This document shows positions 1-7,850 of a stretch of DNA of 64,000 bases, in pieces. The stretch lies in the NCBI RefSeq assembly GCF_012274265.1, contig NZ_JAANYY010000005.1:124001-188000 (forward strand), given 5' to 3'. The notes under the pieces are model-generated. The model had not been told where the DNA came from. It searched no databases and saw nothing but the letters and a program-made list of their open reading frames with translations. Every line of letters starts with the position of its first letter. The first letter of the stretch is position 1. This DNA comes from Sphingopyxis microcysteis. Lineage in GTDB: Bacteria > Pseudomonadota > Alphaproteobacteria > Sphingomonadales > Sphingomonadaceae. The position numbers and the translations under genes are program-made.

Positions 1-1161
1 AATTTCCGCGAGAAGATGGTCGGCGGCATGGTTGCGCGCGGGTACAAGCAGGACTTCGCCGAGCGCTGCTTCAAGCAGATCGAGGGGTTCGGCAGCTACG
101 GCTTTCCCGAAAGCCACGCCCAATCCTTTGCCCGACTCGTCTATGTCTCGTCATGGATCAAGCATTACCACCCTGCCGTCTTCACCTGCGGGCTGCTCAA
201 TTCGCAGCCGATGGGCTTTTACGCCCCCGCGCAGCTGGTGCGCGATGTGCAGGAGCATGGGGTCGAGGTGCGCGCGGTCGATGTGAACGCCAGCGATTGG
301 GACAGCAGCCTGGAGCGCAGGGATGACGGCAGCCTCGCGCTGCGGCTCGGCTTTCGGCAGGTCGACGGGTTTCGCGAGGCTTGGGCCGAGCAGATCGCGG
401 CGGCGCGGACCGCTCCTTTTGCGAGCATCGAAGAACTCGCCCGCCGTGCCGACCTGCCTTCGCGCGCACTGCGTCTGCTCGCCGAGGCCGATGCGTGCCG
501 GTCGATGAGGCTGGATCGGCGCCCGGCGCTGTGGGACGCGCGCCGCGTCCGCCAAGGGGTGCTGCCGCTGTTCGGCGCCGCCGAAACCGACGAGCTTGGC
601 GCCGAAGACGATGCGCAGCTGCCCCCCACTCCGCTCGTCGAAAACGTCCTCACCGATTACCAGACGACGCGGCTGTCGCTCAAAGGCCACCCGATGGCGT
701 TTCTGCGCAGTGCCTTCGCATGCGAAGGCGTGCTGAGCGCGGCGGAGGTGGCGGCGGCGAAGAACGGATCGATCGTCCGCGCCGCGGGGGTCGTGCTGAT
801 CCGCCAGCGCCCCGGCAAGGGCAATGCGATCTTCATCACGATCGAGGATGAGGGCGGGATCGTCAACATATTGCTCTGGGCGCGCCATTTCGAACGCTAT
901 CGCCGCGCCGTCATGGCGTCGCGGTTGATGTTGGCCGAGGGCGAGGTGCAGCGGAGCAAGGAGGGCGTCATCCACCTGATGGCAACGCGCATCGTCGATC
1001 GCACCGCGATGCTCGACACGTTGGGCGACGGGCGCGAGATACGCCCCGACCTCTGCCGCGCCGACGAGGTCGCGCATCCGCAACTGCCGCGCGGCCATGC
1101 CGCAAAGCATGGTCATCCGCGCGATGTCCGCATCCTGCCCAAGTCCCGGGATTTTCACTGA
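1..1161 (+). CDS. dnaE2: Error-prone DNA polymerase DnaE2/ImuC, C-terminal part (5' end outside window)
   Basis: This is the C-terminal part of a C-family polymerase alpha subunit; the frame is open from base 1, so the start lies upstream of the window. The first residues (KMVGGMVARGY, GFGSYGFPESHAQSFARLVY) belong to the region after the polymerase palm. They are followed by a helix-hairpin-helix stretch and a C-terminal OB fold (about residues 250-345; IFITIEDEGGIVN). In this family DnaE2/ImuC works with ImuA and ImuB in SOS-induced translesion synthesis. The tail differs from replicative DnaE, which supports the DnaE2 call. imuA and imuB would be expected just upstream and cannot be seen here. 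Confidence 0.9.
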   Translation, partial: NFREKMVGGMVARGYKQDFAERCFKQIEGFGSYGFPESHAQSFARLVYVSSWIKHYHPAVFTCGLLNSQPMGFYAPAQLVRDVQEHGVEVRAVDVNASDWDSSLERRDDGSLALRLGFRQVDGFREAWAEQIAAARTAPFASIEELARRADLPSRALRLLAEADACRSMRLDRRPALWDARRVRQGVLPLFGAAETDELGAEDDAQLPPTPLVENVLTDYQTTRLSLKGHPMAFLRSAFACEGVLSAAEVAAAKNGSIVRAAGVVLIRQRPGKGNAIFITIEDEGGIVNILLWARHFERYRRAVMASRLMLAEGEVQRSKEGVIHLMATRIVDRTAMLDTLGDGREIRPDLCRADEVAHPQLPRGHAAKHGHPRDVRILPKSRDFH

Positions 1162-1190
1162 AGGCGTTTGCTTTCCGGCTGACGCCGGAA

Positions 1191-1272
1191 GCGGCACCAG
1201 CCCGCTCCCCCGCCCAACCTCCCATAGGATATCCTTGTCGGGAGGTTGGGCGGGGGAGCGGGCTGGTGCCGC
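1191..1272. repeat. Perfect 33-bp inverted repeat, 16-base loop
   Basis: Bases 1191-1223 and 1240-1272 are exact reverse complements (each arm starts or ends GCGGCACCAGCCCGC), separated by 16 bases. The arms contain C- and G-runs. The element lies between the 3' end of dnaE2 and the convergent flagellin gene, so it could terminate transcription from dnaE2, but no T-run follows. Its length is more like a palindromic repeat element than a simple terminator. Confidence 0.85.
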
Positions 1273-1283
1273 GCCTTCGCGCC

Positions 1284-1320
1284 AAAAAGTTGATGCCCCG
1301 GCTGTGGGGGCCGGGGCATC
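1284..1320 (-). terminator. Rho-independent terminator of fliC
   Basis: Read on the minus strand, GATGCCCCGG pairs with CCGGGGCATC across a 9-base loop and is followed by AACTTTTT. It lies about 55 bases past the flagellin stop codon, so it is a good intrinsic terminator for that strongly expressed gene. Confidence 0.8.
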
Positions 1321-1375
1321 GGATCAGGCTATCTAAGGGACCAACCGAATATAGCCTGAAAGTCGGTCGCGGATG

Positions 1376-2197
1376 TTAGCCGCGGAGCAGGTTCATCACG
1401 CCCTGCTGGCTCTGGTTCGCCTGTGCCAGCATCGCGGTCGATGCCTGCGACAGGATCCCGGCCGCGGCCAGCTTCGTCGATTCCGCCGAGAAGTCGGCGT
1501 CTTCGATGCGCGAGCGCGATTCGTCCAGATTGGTGACGCGGGCCGTCAAATTATCGACAGCTGCGCTCAGACGGTTCTGCTGCGCACCAAGGTTGGCGCG
1601 TTCGGTGGCGACCGTGGTGATCGCGGTGTCGAGCGTTGCCAGGGCACCGGTGGCGCCGGCGGCCGTGGCGACCGACAAGGCGTTGACGCCCAGCGACGTG
1701 GCGGTCAGGCTGGCGACGGTGATGTTCACTTCTTCGCCGCTGTTGATGCCGGTCTGGATGTCAAAGCCAGCCGCGACGCTGCCGTTGAGCAGCGCGTTGC
1801 CGTTGAAGGTCGTCTGCGTCGTGATGTCGCCAATCTGCGAAATCAGCGCGGTAACTTCCTCTTGAACCAGCGTACGGTCGGCGTCGGCGAGCGTGCCGTT
1901 CGAAGCCTGCATCGCCAGTTCACGCATGCGGACGAGGATGTCCGAGATGCTGGCGGCGCCGCTGTCGGCGGTCTGGGCAAGCGAAATGCCGTCGTTGGCA
2001 TTGCGGATCGCCTGCGTGAAGCCACGCGAAGCAGCCGACATGCGCGTCGCAACGGCGAGGCCGGCGGCGTCGTCCTTGGCGCTGTTGATGCGCTTGCCGC
2101 TCGACAGGCGTTCCATCGCCTGCGACTGCATTTTGCCCGCAACGCGCGAGTTATTCTGGGCGCGAAGCGCGCTCACATTCGTGTTGATGACAGTCAT
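1376..2197 (-). CDS. fliC: Flagellin, short form
   Basis: This is the filament subunit, exported by the flagellar type III system and polymerised under the FliD cap. At 273 aa the protein holds almost only the conserved D0/D1 halves: an N-terminal half starting [16 protein letters not shown] with [18 protein letters not shown], and a C-terminal half ending in [20 protein letters not shown] sequence. The central 60-70 residues are Ala/Thr-rich, so the variable D2/D3 domains are essentially absent. The start is supported by AAAGGAA a few bases upstream. It is transcribed alone, away from fliE, with a sigma-28-type box upstream and an intrinsic terminator downstream. It is the only flagellin gene in the window. 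Confidence 0.95.
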   Translation of the reverse strand: MTVINTNVSALRAQNNSRVAGKMQSQAMERLSSGKRINSAKDDAAGLAVATRMSAASRGFTQAIRNANDGISLAQTADSGAASISDILVRMRELAMQASNGTLADADRTLVQEEVTALISQIGDITTQTTFNGNALLNGSVAAGFDIQTGINSGEEVNITVASLTATSLGVNALSVATAAGATGALATLDTAITTVATERANLGAQQNRLSAAVDNLTARVTNLDESRSRIEDADFSAESTKLAAAGILSQASTAMLAQANQSQQGVMNLLRG

Positions 2198-2266
2198 CTT
2201 TGTTCCTTTCCGGCCTCGATGGCCATTCCCGTGATGTGAGGGCTCGAGGAGCGGTCACGAAAAGCA

Positions 2267-2292
2267 GTAACGGCGGGCGGTCGAGGCGCTTA
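2267..2292 (-). promoter_or_regulatory. Sigma-28-type promoter of fliC
   Basis: The minus strand reads TAAG, 14 bases, GCCGTTAC. This resembles the FliA consensus (TAAA...GCCGATAA) and ends about 70 bases upstream of the flagellin start. The same half-sites with the same 14-base spacer occur upstream of fliD and flgM. Flagellin is the standard FliA target. No transcript data are available. Confidence 0.6.
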
Positions 2293-2379
2293 AGGCCGCG
2301 CCGTCAAAAAAATGCCGAAGGTTGTTCACGGCGACCTTCGCTACAATTCAAAATATTGAAATATCACGATTAATTTTTT

Positions 2380-2395
2380 TGGCATGAGCTTTGCA
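2380..2395 (+). promoter_or_regulatory. Sigma-54 promoter of the fliE operon
   Basis: The sequence TGGCATGAGCTTTGCA has GG and GC exactly 10 bases apart, matching the -24/-12 consensus TGGCAC-N5-TTGCA with one change. Transcription would begin near 2406, just before fliE. It would be driven by the sigma-54 activator encoded at 16736-17794. Confidence 0.8.
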
Positions 2396-2444
2396 TTGTT
2401 CTTTGCGTACGGCGCACCGCTGCGCTCAGGACGGATGGAAAGCA

Positions 2445-2798
2445 ATGAGCACGATTGACCCGAGCCGACTGCTGCAGATGCGCAGTTCGATCCTCAATCA
2501 GAACCAGGCGCTGCAACGCGCCGCCGGTCGCGGCGGCATCGGCGGCGTCGAGGGCGGCGTCGAGGGCGCTGGCGGAACCCCCGATTTCGGCGCGGCGATC
2601 AACAACGCGCTGCAACAGGTCAACGCCCAGCAATCGAAGGCGAGCGCGATCACCGAAGCCTATGAGCGCGGCGACACCCACGACATCGTCAGCGTGATGA
2701 TCGAACGGCAGAAAGCCTCGCTCGGTTTCGAAACCACGTTGCAGGTCCGCAACAAGCTGCTGTCCGCGTACCGCGACATCATGAACATGCCGGTGTAA
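2445..2798 (+). CDS. fliE: Flagellar hook-basal body protein FliE
   Basis: FliE (117 aa) joins the MS ring to the proximal rod and is the first rod-type export substrate. The C-terminal half carries the family features (DIVSVMIERQKASLGFETTLQVRNKLLSAYRDIMNM, in parts). The N-terminal half has a Gly-rich insert with the repeated GGVEGGVEGAGG. ATG 2445 is chosen because GGAAAG lies just upstream; an in-frame TTG at 2391 would lie inside the sigma-54 -12 element. It is the first gene of a long operon that continues to flhB. Confidence 0.92.
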   Translation: MSTIDPSRLLQMRSSILNQNQALQRAAGRGGIGGVEGGVEGAGGTPDFGAAINNALQQVNAQQSKASAITEAYERGDTHDIVSVMIERQKASLGFETTLQVRNKLLSAYRDIMNMPV

Positions 2799-2801
2799 TC
2801 C

Positions 2802-4463
2802 ATGGCCGATACCCAGATCCTTTCGCCCGTCGACGATGGCCATGCAAACCGCCTGCCCGCCCCCGCGGCGGGCAACCGTCTTGCACCGCTGACCAGCTTC
2901 GTCCGCCAGCCCGCGGTGCAGCGCGCGCTGCCCGCGATTGCCATGACGTCGGCGATCGGCATCGCCGCGCTCGCCTATTTCACCATGCAGTCGGCCCCGC
3001 AGGCGCAGCTGTTCGCCGGGCTGGACGACAGCGACAAGGCCGCCGTCGCCGACGCGCTGCAGACGCAGGGCATCGCGCACAGCATCGACGCGAGCACCGG
3101 CGCGCTGACCGTCGATGCCGACAAATTGCACCAGGCGCGCATCGCGCTGGCCGGACAAGGCCTGCCCAAGGCGGCGCCGAGCGGCGACAGCCTGATCGCG
3201 GCGCTGCCGATGGGGTCGAGCCGCGCGATCGAGGGCGAAGCGCTGCGATCGGCTCGCGAGGCCGACCTCGCCCGCACCATAGAGACGATCGACGCCGTCA
3301 AAAGCGCGCGCGTCCATGTCGCCGCTGCCGAGCCCAGCCTGTTCGTCCGCGACGACAAGCCGTCGACCGCGTCGGTGATGCTGACCCTGCAGAACGGCCG
3401 TTCGCTGAGCGATGGCCAGGTGCAGGCGATCCGCTTCCTCGTCGCGTCGTCGGTCCCCGGCATGAACGCCGATCAGGTGTCGGTGATCGACCAGCGCGGC
3501 GCGCTGTTGTCCGACACCGCATCGGGCAGCGACATGAAGGCGTTCCAGTTGCAGGTGCAGGTCGAGGATCGGTTCCGCCGCGCGCTCGACACCTTGCTCG
3601 GCCCGATGCTGGGCGTCGGCAATTACAGCGTCGAGGTCCACGCCGACGTCGACATGTCCGAAAGCCAGGCAACGCGCGAAAGCTTTCCCGAAAATGATCG
3701 CGCGATGACCAGCGAACAGATCACGCGCACCGTCAGCGGCCAGGGCGCGCCGCCCGCCGCGGTCGGCATCCCCGGTGCGCTGTCGAACCAGCCGCCGCAG
3801 GCGACGACGGTCACCGCCAATGCGCCGACCCCGACGCCCGCCGCCGGCGCGGCGCCCGAAACGGCGAGCAATGAAAATGCCGCGCGCGCCTTTGAAGTCG
3901 GCCGCGAGATTTCGGTGACGCATTCGCCGCAGGGCAAGCTGCGCCGCGTCTCGGTCGCGGTCGCGCTCAATCAGGGCAAGAAGGCGCTGACCCAGGCCGA
4001 CATGACCAAGATCGACAGCTTGGTCAAAGGCGCGATCGGGTTCGACGCCACCCGCGGCGATCAGGTCGCGATCAGCCAGCGGCCCTTCGTCCAGGTCGAA
4101 ACCGAGGAACCGGCCTTCTATGATCAGGCCTGGTTCCTGCCGCTGGTCAAGCAGGTCGGCGCGATCCTCGCCGCGCTGCTCGCCTTCCTGTTCATCGGTC
4201 GGCCGCTGATCCGCGCCGCCAAGGCGCGCGCCGCCGAACGCGCCGAACGCAATGCGGCGCTCGAGGAAAGCCTGCTCGCCGCGACCGACGGACGTCCCGC
4301 GCTCGCCAGCCCCGCCGCGGGCCGCGAGATCACGCTGGAAATGATCGAACAGGCGCCAAGCTATGAAACGCGCGCCAATCTGGTCCGCGCCTTTGTCCGC
4401 CAGGATTCGGCCCGCGCCGCGCTCGTCGTCCGCCAGCTGATGCAGGAGGGCGCCCGTGCCTGA
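2802..4463 (+). CDS. fliF: Flagellar MS-ring protein FliF
   Basis: FliF builds the inner-membrane MS ring that houses the export gate and carries the C-ring. The protein is 553 aa, the usual length. It has a first membrane helix at about residues 43-62, a periplasmic YscJ/FliF ring-building region (SVMLTLQNGRSLSDGQVQAI), and an Ala/Pro-rich linker near residues 320-355. A second membrane helix lies at about 446-468, followed by a cytoplasmic FliG-binding tail. It begins 3 bases after the fliE stop and overlaps fliG by 8 bases. Confidence 0.95.
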   Translation: MADTQILSPVDDGHANRLPAPAAGNRLAPLTSFVRQPAVQRALPAIAMTSAIGIAALAYFTMQSAPQAQLFAGLDDSDKAAVADALQTQGIAHSIDASTGALTVDADKLHQARIALAGQGLPKAAPSGDSLIAALPMGSSRAIEGEALRSAREADLARTIETIDAVKSARVHVAAAEPSLFVRDDKPSTASVMLTLQNGRSLSDGQVQAIRFLVASSVPGMNADQVSVIDQRGALLSDTASGSDMKAFQLQVQVEDRFRRALDTLLGPMLGVGNYSVEVHADVDMSESQATRESFPENDRAMTSEQITRTVSGQGAPPAAVGIPGALSNQPPQATTVTANAPTPTPAAGAAPETASNENAARAFEVGREISVTHSPQGKLRRVSVAVALNQGKKALTQADMTKIDSLVKGAIGFDATRGDQVAISQRPFVQVETEEPAFYDQAWFLPLVKQVGAILAALLAFLFIGRPLIRAAKARAAERAERNAALEESLLAATDGRPALASPAAGREITLEMIEQAPSYETRANLVRAFVRQDSARAALVVRQLMQEGARA

Positions 4464-5487
4464 CGCCGCCGAAACCATGGCGCCACCTGCCGCTCCCGCC
4501 ATCGAAGGATCGTCGGCCGCCGCGATCCTGCTGATGCTGCTCGACGAAAATGAAGCCGCGACGATCCTGAAGCATCTGGAGCCCGACGAAGTTCGCCAGC
4601 TGGCGAAATCGATGTTCGACACCGCCAACGCCAGCGAACTGCAGATCGGTCAGGCGCTCGACCGTTTCGTCGTGCGCAGCCGCGATGTCAGCGCGCTGGC
4701 GATCGGCGCCGACGTCCGCATCCGCACCGTCATCAACCAGGCCGTCGGCAACGTCCGCGCCGACAACATCCTGGCCGCGGTCGCGCCGCAGCGCAGCGCC
4801 GCCTCGCTCGAAATCCTCCGCTGGATGGATGTCGACGCGATCAGCGGCCTGCTCGCCCAGGAACATCCGCAGGTCGGCGCGCTGATCCTGTCGGTGCTGG
4901 TCCCCGATGTCGCCGCGCGCGCCATCGAAACGCTCGACGAAATCCTGCAGGCCGACCTGGTGCTGCGCGCCGCGATGCTGACATCGGTCCCCGCCGCGGC
5001 GATCGAGGATCTGGAATCGGTGCTCGCGAGCGCCAATGTCGACGGCCAGCGCGTCGCCAAACAGGCGATCGGCGGCCCCAGCGACGTCGCCAAGATCATG
5101 AAGAAAATGCCGAAGTCGCTGAGCGAACGCACGATCCGCGCGCTCAAGAAGACCGACAAGCAGCTCGCCCAGGCGATCGAGGAAGAAATGTTCATCTTCG
5201 AAAATCTGCGCGATCTCGACAAGAAGAGCCTGGGTTCGGTCCTGCGTTCGGTCGACGCGGCGCAGCTGGCGGTCGCGCTGAAGGGCACCGACGACGAGAT
5301 GATCGACCTGTGCCTGTCGACCATGTCGCAGCGCGCGTCAGAAACGATCCGCGACGAAATGGCCGAAATGACGATGGTCAAGCGCGCCGACGTCGACGAT
5401 GCGCAAAAGAGCATCATGACGATCGTCCGCCAGATGGCGGCGTCGGGCGAAATCATGATCGCGGGCGGGGGCGACGATTATGTCTGA
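4456..5487 (+). CDS. fliG: Flagellar motor switch protein FliG
   Basis: FliG is the C-ring subunit that receives torque from MotA and sets rotation direction. The protein is 343 aa with N, middle and C domains. The EHPQ motif of the FliM-binding middle domain is at about residue 136. The C-terminal part keeps the charged torque helix (DDEMIDLCLSTMSQRASE...RDEMAEM). The start is GTG at 4456 with AGGAGG upstream, inside the 3' end of fliF. It overlaps fliH by 8 bases, which suggests translational coupling. Confidence 0.95.
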   Translation: MPDAAETMAPPAAPAIEGSSAAAILLMLLDENEAATILKHLEPDEVRQLAKSMFDTANASELQIGQALDRFVVRSRDVSALAIGADVRIRTVINQAVGNVRADNILAAVAPQRSAASLEILRWMDVDAISGLLAQEHPQVGALILSVLVPDVAARAIETLDEILQADLVLRAAMLTSVPAAAIEDLESVLASANVDGQRVAKQAIGGPSDVAKIMKKMPKSLSERTIRALKKTDKQLAQAIEEEMFIFENLRDLDKKSLGSVLRSVDAAQLAVALKGTDDEMIDLCLSTMSQRASETIRDEMAEMTMVKRADVDDAQKSIMTIVRQMAASGEIMIAGGGDDYV

Positions 5488-6079
5488 TCGCACCGCCGAA
5501 ACCGGCTTTGCCCCCGTCACCCTGGCCGCGGCGATGGCGCGCAGCAGCGGTTTTCGTCCGCTCGCCTTCGCCGGCAGTCCCCGGCCGCCGCAGGCCGCCG
5601 CGAGCGGTCCCACCGAACTCGACCTCGACGACCCGTTCGCTCGCGGTCTGGCCGAAGGGCAGCGCGTCGCCGAAGCCGCCTATGTCGCCGAACGCCACCA
5701 GCTGCTCGCGCTGCTCGCCGGGGCCGAAGCGTTGCAGGACGAACCCAGCGAAGAATTGGCGCAGCTGATCGCGCACACCGTCGAACGGCTGGTGCATCAG
5801 ATCGTCGCCGACGCGCCGATCGACGCCGCATGGCTCCAGGCGCAGGCCGAGACCGCCGCGGCGATGGTCGCCGACGCCGACAAGGCGCGGACCTTGTGCG
5901 TTCACCCCGACGATGCCGCACTGCTTGCCGATTGCGCGCTGCCGCTGGCGCTTGCCAGCGACCCCGGCATGATGCGCGGGACCGTCCGCATCGAAACCTC
6001 GACCGGCTGGATCGAGCATGGCCGCGCCGTCTATCTCGACGAACTGCGCGTTGCGCTGGGCGAAGGGGCCGCCGCATGA
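5480..6079 (+). CDS. fliH: Flagellar assembly protein FliH
   Basis: FliH (199 aa) is the stator/regulator of the export ATPase FliI and tethers it to the C-ring through FliN. The C-terminal half resembles the FliH/YscL family (ELAQLIAHTVERLVHQIV, RIETSTGWIEHGRAV). The N-terminal region is divergent and Pro/Ala-rich, which is usual. Position between fliG and fliI, with an 8-base overlap on one side and an ATGA overlap on the other, makes the call firm. Confidence 0.88.
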   Translation: MSDRTAETGFAPVTLAAAMARSSGFRPLAFAGSPRPPQAAASGPTELDLDDPFARGLAEGQRVAEAAYVAERHQLLALLAGAEALQDEPSEELAQLIAHTVERLVHQIVADAPIDAAWLQAQAETAAAMVADADKARTLCVHPDDAALLADCALPLALASDPGMMRGTVRIETSTGWIEHGRAVYLDELRVALGEGAAA

Positions 6080-7407
6080 CGCGCCGCCTTGCCCTCTCTG
6101 CACAGCAGTTGCTCGACCCGATCGACCTGACGGGCGCCAGCCCGCGCCGCATCGGCACCCTCGTCTCGCACGAGGGCATCATGCTGGAGGTGTCGGGCTT
6201 CCCGCAGCCGCTGGGCAGCAATGTCCGGATCAAGTCGGCGAACAATGACTATGTCTATGGCGAGGTGGTCGGCTTTCGCGGCCAGAGCAGCCTGGTCCTG
6301 CCGTTCGACACCAATATGCCGCTGGTTACCGGCGCGCCGGTCGAACCGCATGGCGCGAGCTCCATGGTGGCATGCGGCAAGGCGCTGCTTGGCCGGATCA
6401 TCGACGCGCAGGGCCATCCGCTCGACGGGCGTGCGCCGGTCAAGTCGCAGTTCCAGTGGCCGCTCGCCGGGCGCAAGGTCAATCCGCTGCGCCGTGGCCG
6501 CGTTACCCGTCCGCTCAACATGGGCGTGCGCGCGATCAACGCGCTGCTGACCGTCGGCGAGGGTCAGCGCGTCGCGATCATCGCGGGGTCCGGCGTCGGC
6601 AAATCGGTGCTGATGGGCCAGATGATCGCCGGGACCGAATGCGACGTCATCGTCGTCGGACTGATCGGCGAACGCAGCCGCGAGGTCAGCGATTTCGTCG
6701 AAACCAAGCTGCCCCCCGAAGTCCGCAAGAAGTCGGTGGTGGTCGCGGTTCCCGCCGACCATCCGCCGCTGCTGCGCCTGCGCGCCGCGATGCGCGCCAC
6801 CGCGATCGCCGAGGCGTTTCGCGCCGACGGCAAGAAGGTGCTGCTGCTGATCGACAGCCTGACCCGCGTTGCGCATGCACAGCGCGAGATCGGGCTGACA
6901 TTGGGCGAGCCGCCGACGATGAAGGGTTATCCGCCGTCGGTGTTCGCGCTGATCCCCTCGCTCTGCGAACGCGCGGGCATCGACCGCGAAACCGGCGGGT
7001 CGATCACCGCGCTCTATACCGTGCTCGCCGATGGCGGCGACATCGACGATCCCGTCGTCGATTCGGCGCGCGCGATCGTCGACGGCCATATTATCCTGTC
7101 GCGCCAGCTGGCCGAACAGGGCGTCTATCCCGCGATCGACGTCGCGCGCTCGTTGTCGCGCACGATGGTCGACACGGTCGATCCCGAACATGCCGCCGCC
7201 GCCGCGCGCTTTCGCCAGCTGTGGTCGGCGTATGAAGAGAATCGCGATCTGATGCTGATGGGCGCCTATGTCGCCGGCGGCGATCCGGTGCTCGACACCG
7301 CGATCGCGCGTCACGCCGACCAGCTCGCCTTCGTGACCCAGCCCGCCAAGGTGCAGGTCGATTTCGACATTTCCCGCCAGACCCTGATTGAAGGATATTC
7401 CGCATGA
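6076..7407 (+). CDS. fliI: Flagellum-specific ATPase FliI
   Basis: FliI is the hexameric type III export ATPase, related to F1 beta. It has 443 aa with Walker A GSGVGKS (Lys about 176), Walker B VLLLIDSLTR, and the family stretches GEPPTMKGYPPSVFA and ETGGSITALYTVLADGGD. ATG 6076 is used because it overlaps the fliH stop (ATGA); a longer in-frame extension to 5830 lies wholly inside fliH and is not credible. Confidence 0.95.
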   Translation: MTRRLALSAQQLLDPIDLTGASPRRIGTLVSHEGIMLEVSGFPQPLGSNVRIKSANNDYVYGEVVGFRGQSSLVLPFDTNMPLVTGAPVEPHGASSMVACGKALLGRIIDAQGHPLDGRAPVKSQFQWPLAGRKVNPLRRGRVTRPLNMGVRAINALLTVGEGQRVAIIAGSGVGKSVLMGQMIAGTECDVIVVGLIGERSREVSDFVETKLPPEVRKKSVVVAVPADHPPLLRLRAAMRATAIAEAFRADGKKVLLLIDSLTRVAHAQREIGLTLGEPPTMKGYPPSVFALIPSLCERAGIDRETGGSITALYTVLADGGDIDDPVVDSARAIVDGHIILSRQLAEQGVYPAIDVARSLSRTMVDTVDPEHAAAAARFRQLWSAYEENRDLMLMGAYVAGGDPVLDTAIARHADQLAFVTQPAKVQVDFDISRQTLIEGYSA

Positions 7408-7850
7408 CCGCCCGCACCGCACGCCGCAAACGCATCATTCGCGTGCGCACCGTCGAACATCAGATGGCCGAGGCGAATCTCGCGCGCGCCACGGGCGAAC
7501 TCGCCAGCCTGGTCGAGCTGGCCAAGCGGCTCGAAACGCTGCGCGTCGACCTGGCGATGGCCAAGGGTGCCGTCGCGGGCGGCGCGCTCAACACGATCGG
7601 CGAGCTCGCGATGCGGCTCGACATCGCGCAGGAAAATCTGACCGCACCGCTGGTGAACGCCAGCGCCCGCCGCGACCAGGCCGGAATGCTGGCGCAAAGC
7701 GCGATGGCCAAGGAAGAATCGGCGGTCCGCCTGTACGAACGCAGCCGGAAGTCGGCCGAAGCCGAAGCCGAGCGTCGCCGCGACGCCAACCGCCCCCACC
7801 GCGCGCGCGGCGGCATGCGCCTGCGCCTGATCGAAGGCGGCGCGGCATGA
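7404..7850 (+). CDS. fliJ: Flagellar export protein FliJ-like
   Basis: This 148-aa, highly charged and predominantly helical protein sits between fliI and fliK with ATGA overlaps on both sides. FliJ is the coiled-coil stalk of the export ATPase, analogous to gamma of F1. The sequence shows long Ala/Leu/Arg-rich helices (ATGELASLVELAKRLETLRV) and a basic tail, but family motifs are weak. The call therefore rests mainly on position and composition. Confidence 0.78.
   Translation: MTARTARRKRIIRVRTVEHQMAEANLARATGELASLVELAKRLETLRVDLAMAKGAVAGGALNTIGELAMRLDIAQENLTAPLVNASARRDQAGMLAQSAMAKEESAVRLYERSRKSAEAEAERRRDANRPHRARGGMRLRLIEGGAA

Noticed and set aside
2306..2325. Sigma-54-like element upstream of fliC (minus strand CGGCATTTTTTTGAC)
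   Set aside because: The GC of the -12 element is missing at the required spacing; the sigma-28-type box nearer the gene is a better candidate.
2370..4628. Long minus-strand open frame (752 codons) antisense to fliE-fliF
   Set aside because: It mirrors fliF codons in GC-rich DNA, is rich in Arg/Gly/Asp, has no recognisable domain and no ribosome site; fliE, fliF and fliG fully explain the region.
5830..6075. N-terminal extension of fliI
   Set aside because: The added codons lie wholly inside fliH and encode an Arg-rich shadow; ATG 6076 overlaps the fliH stop and gives a standard FliI.
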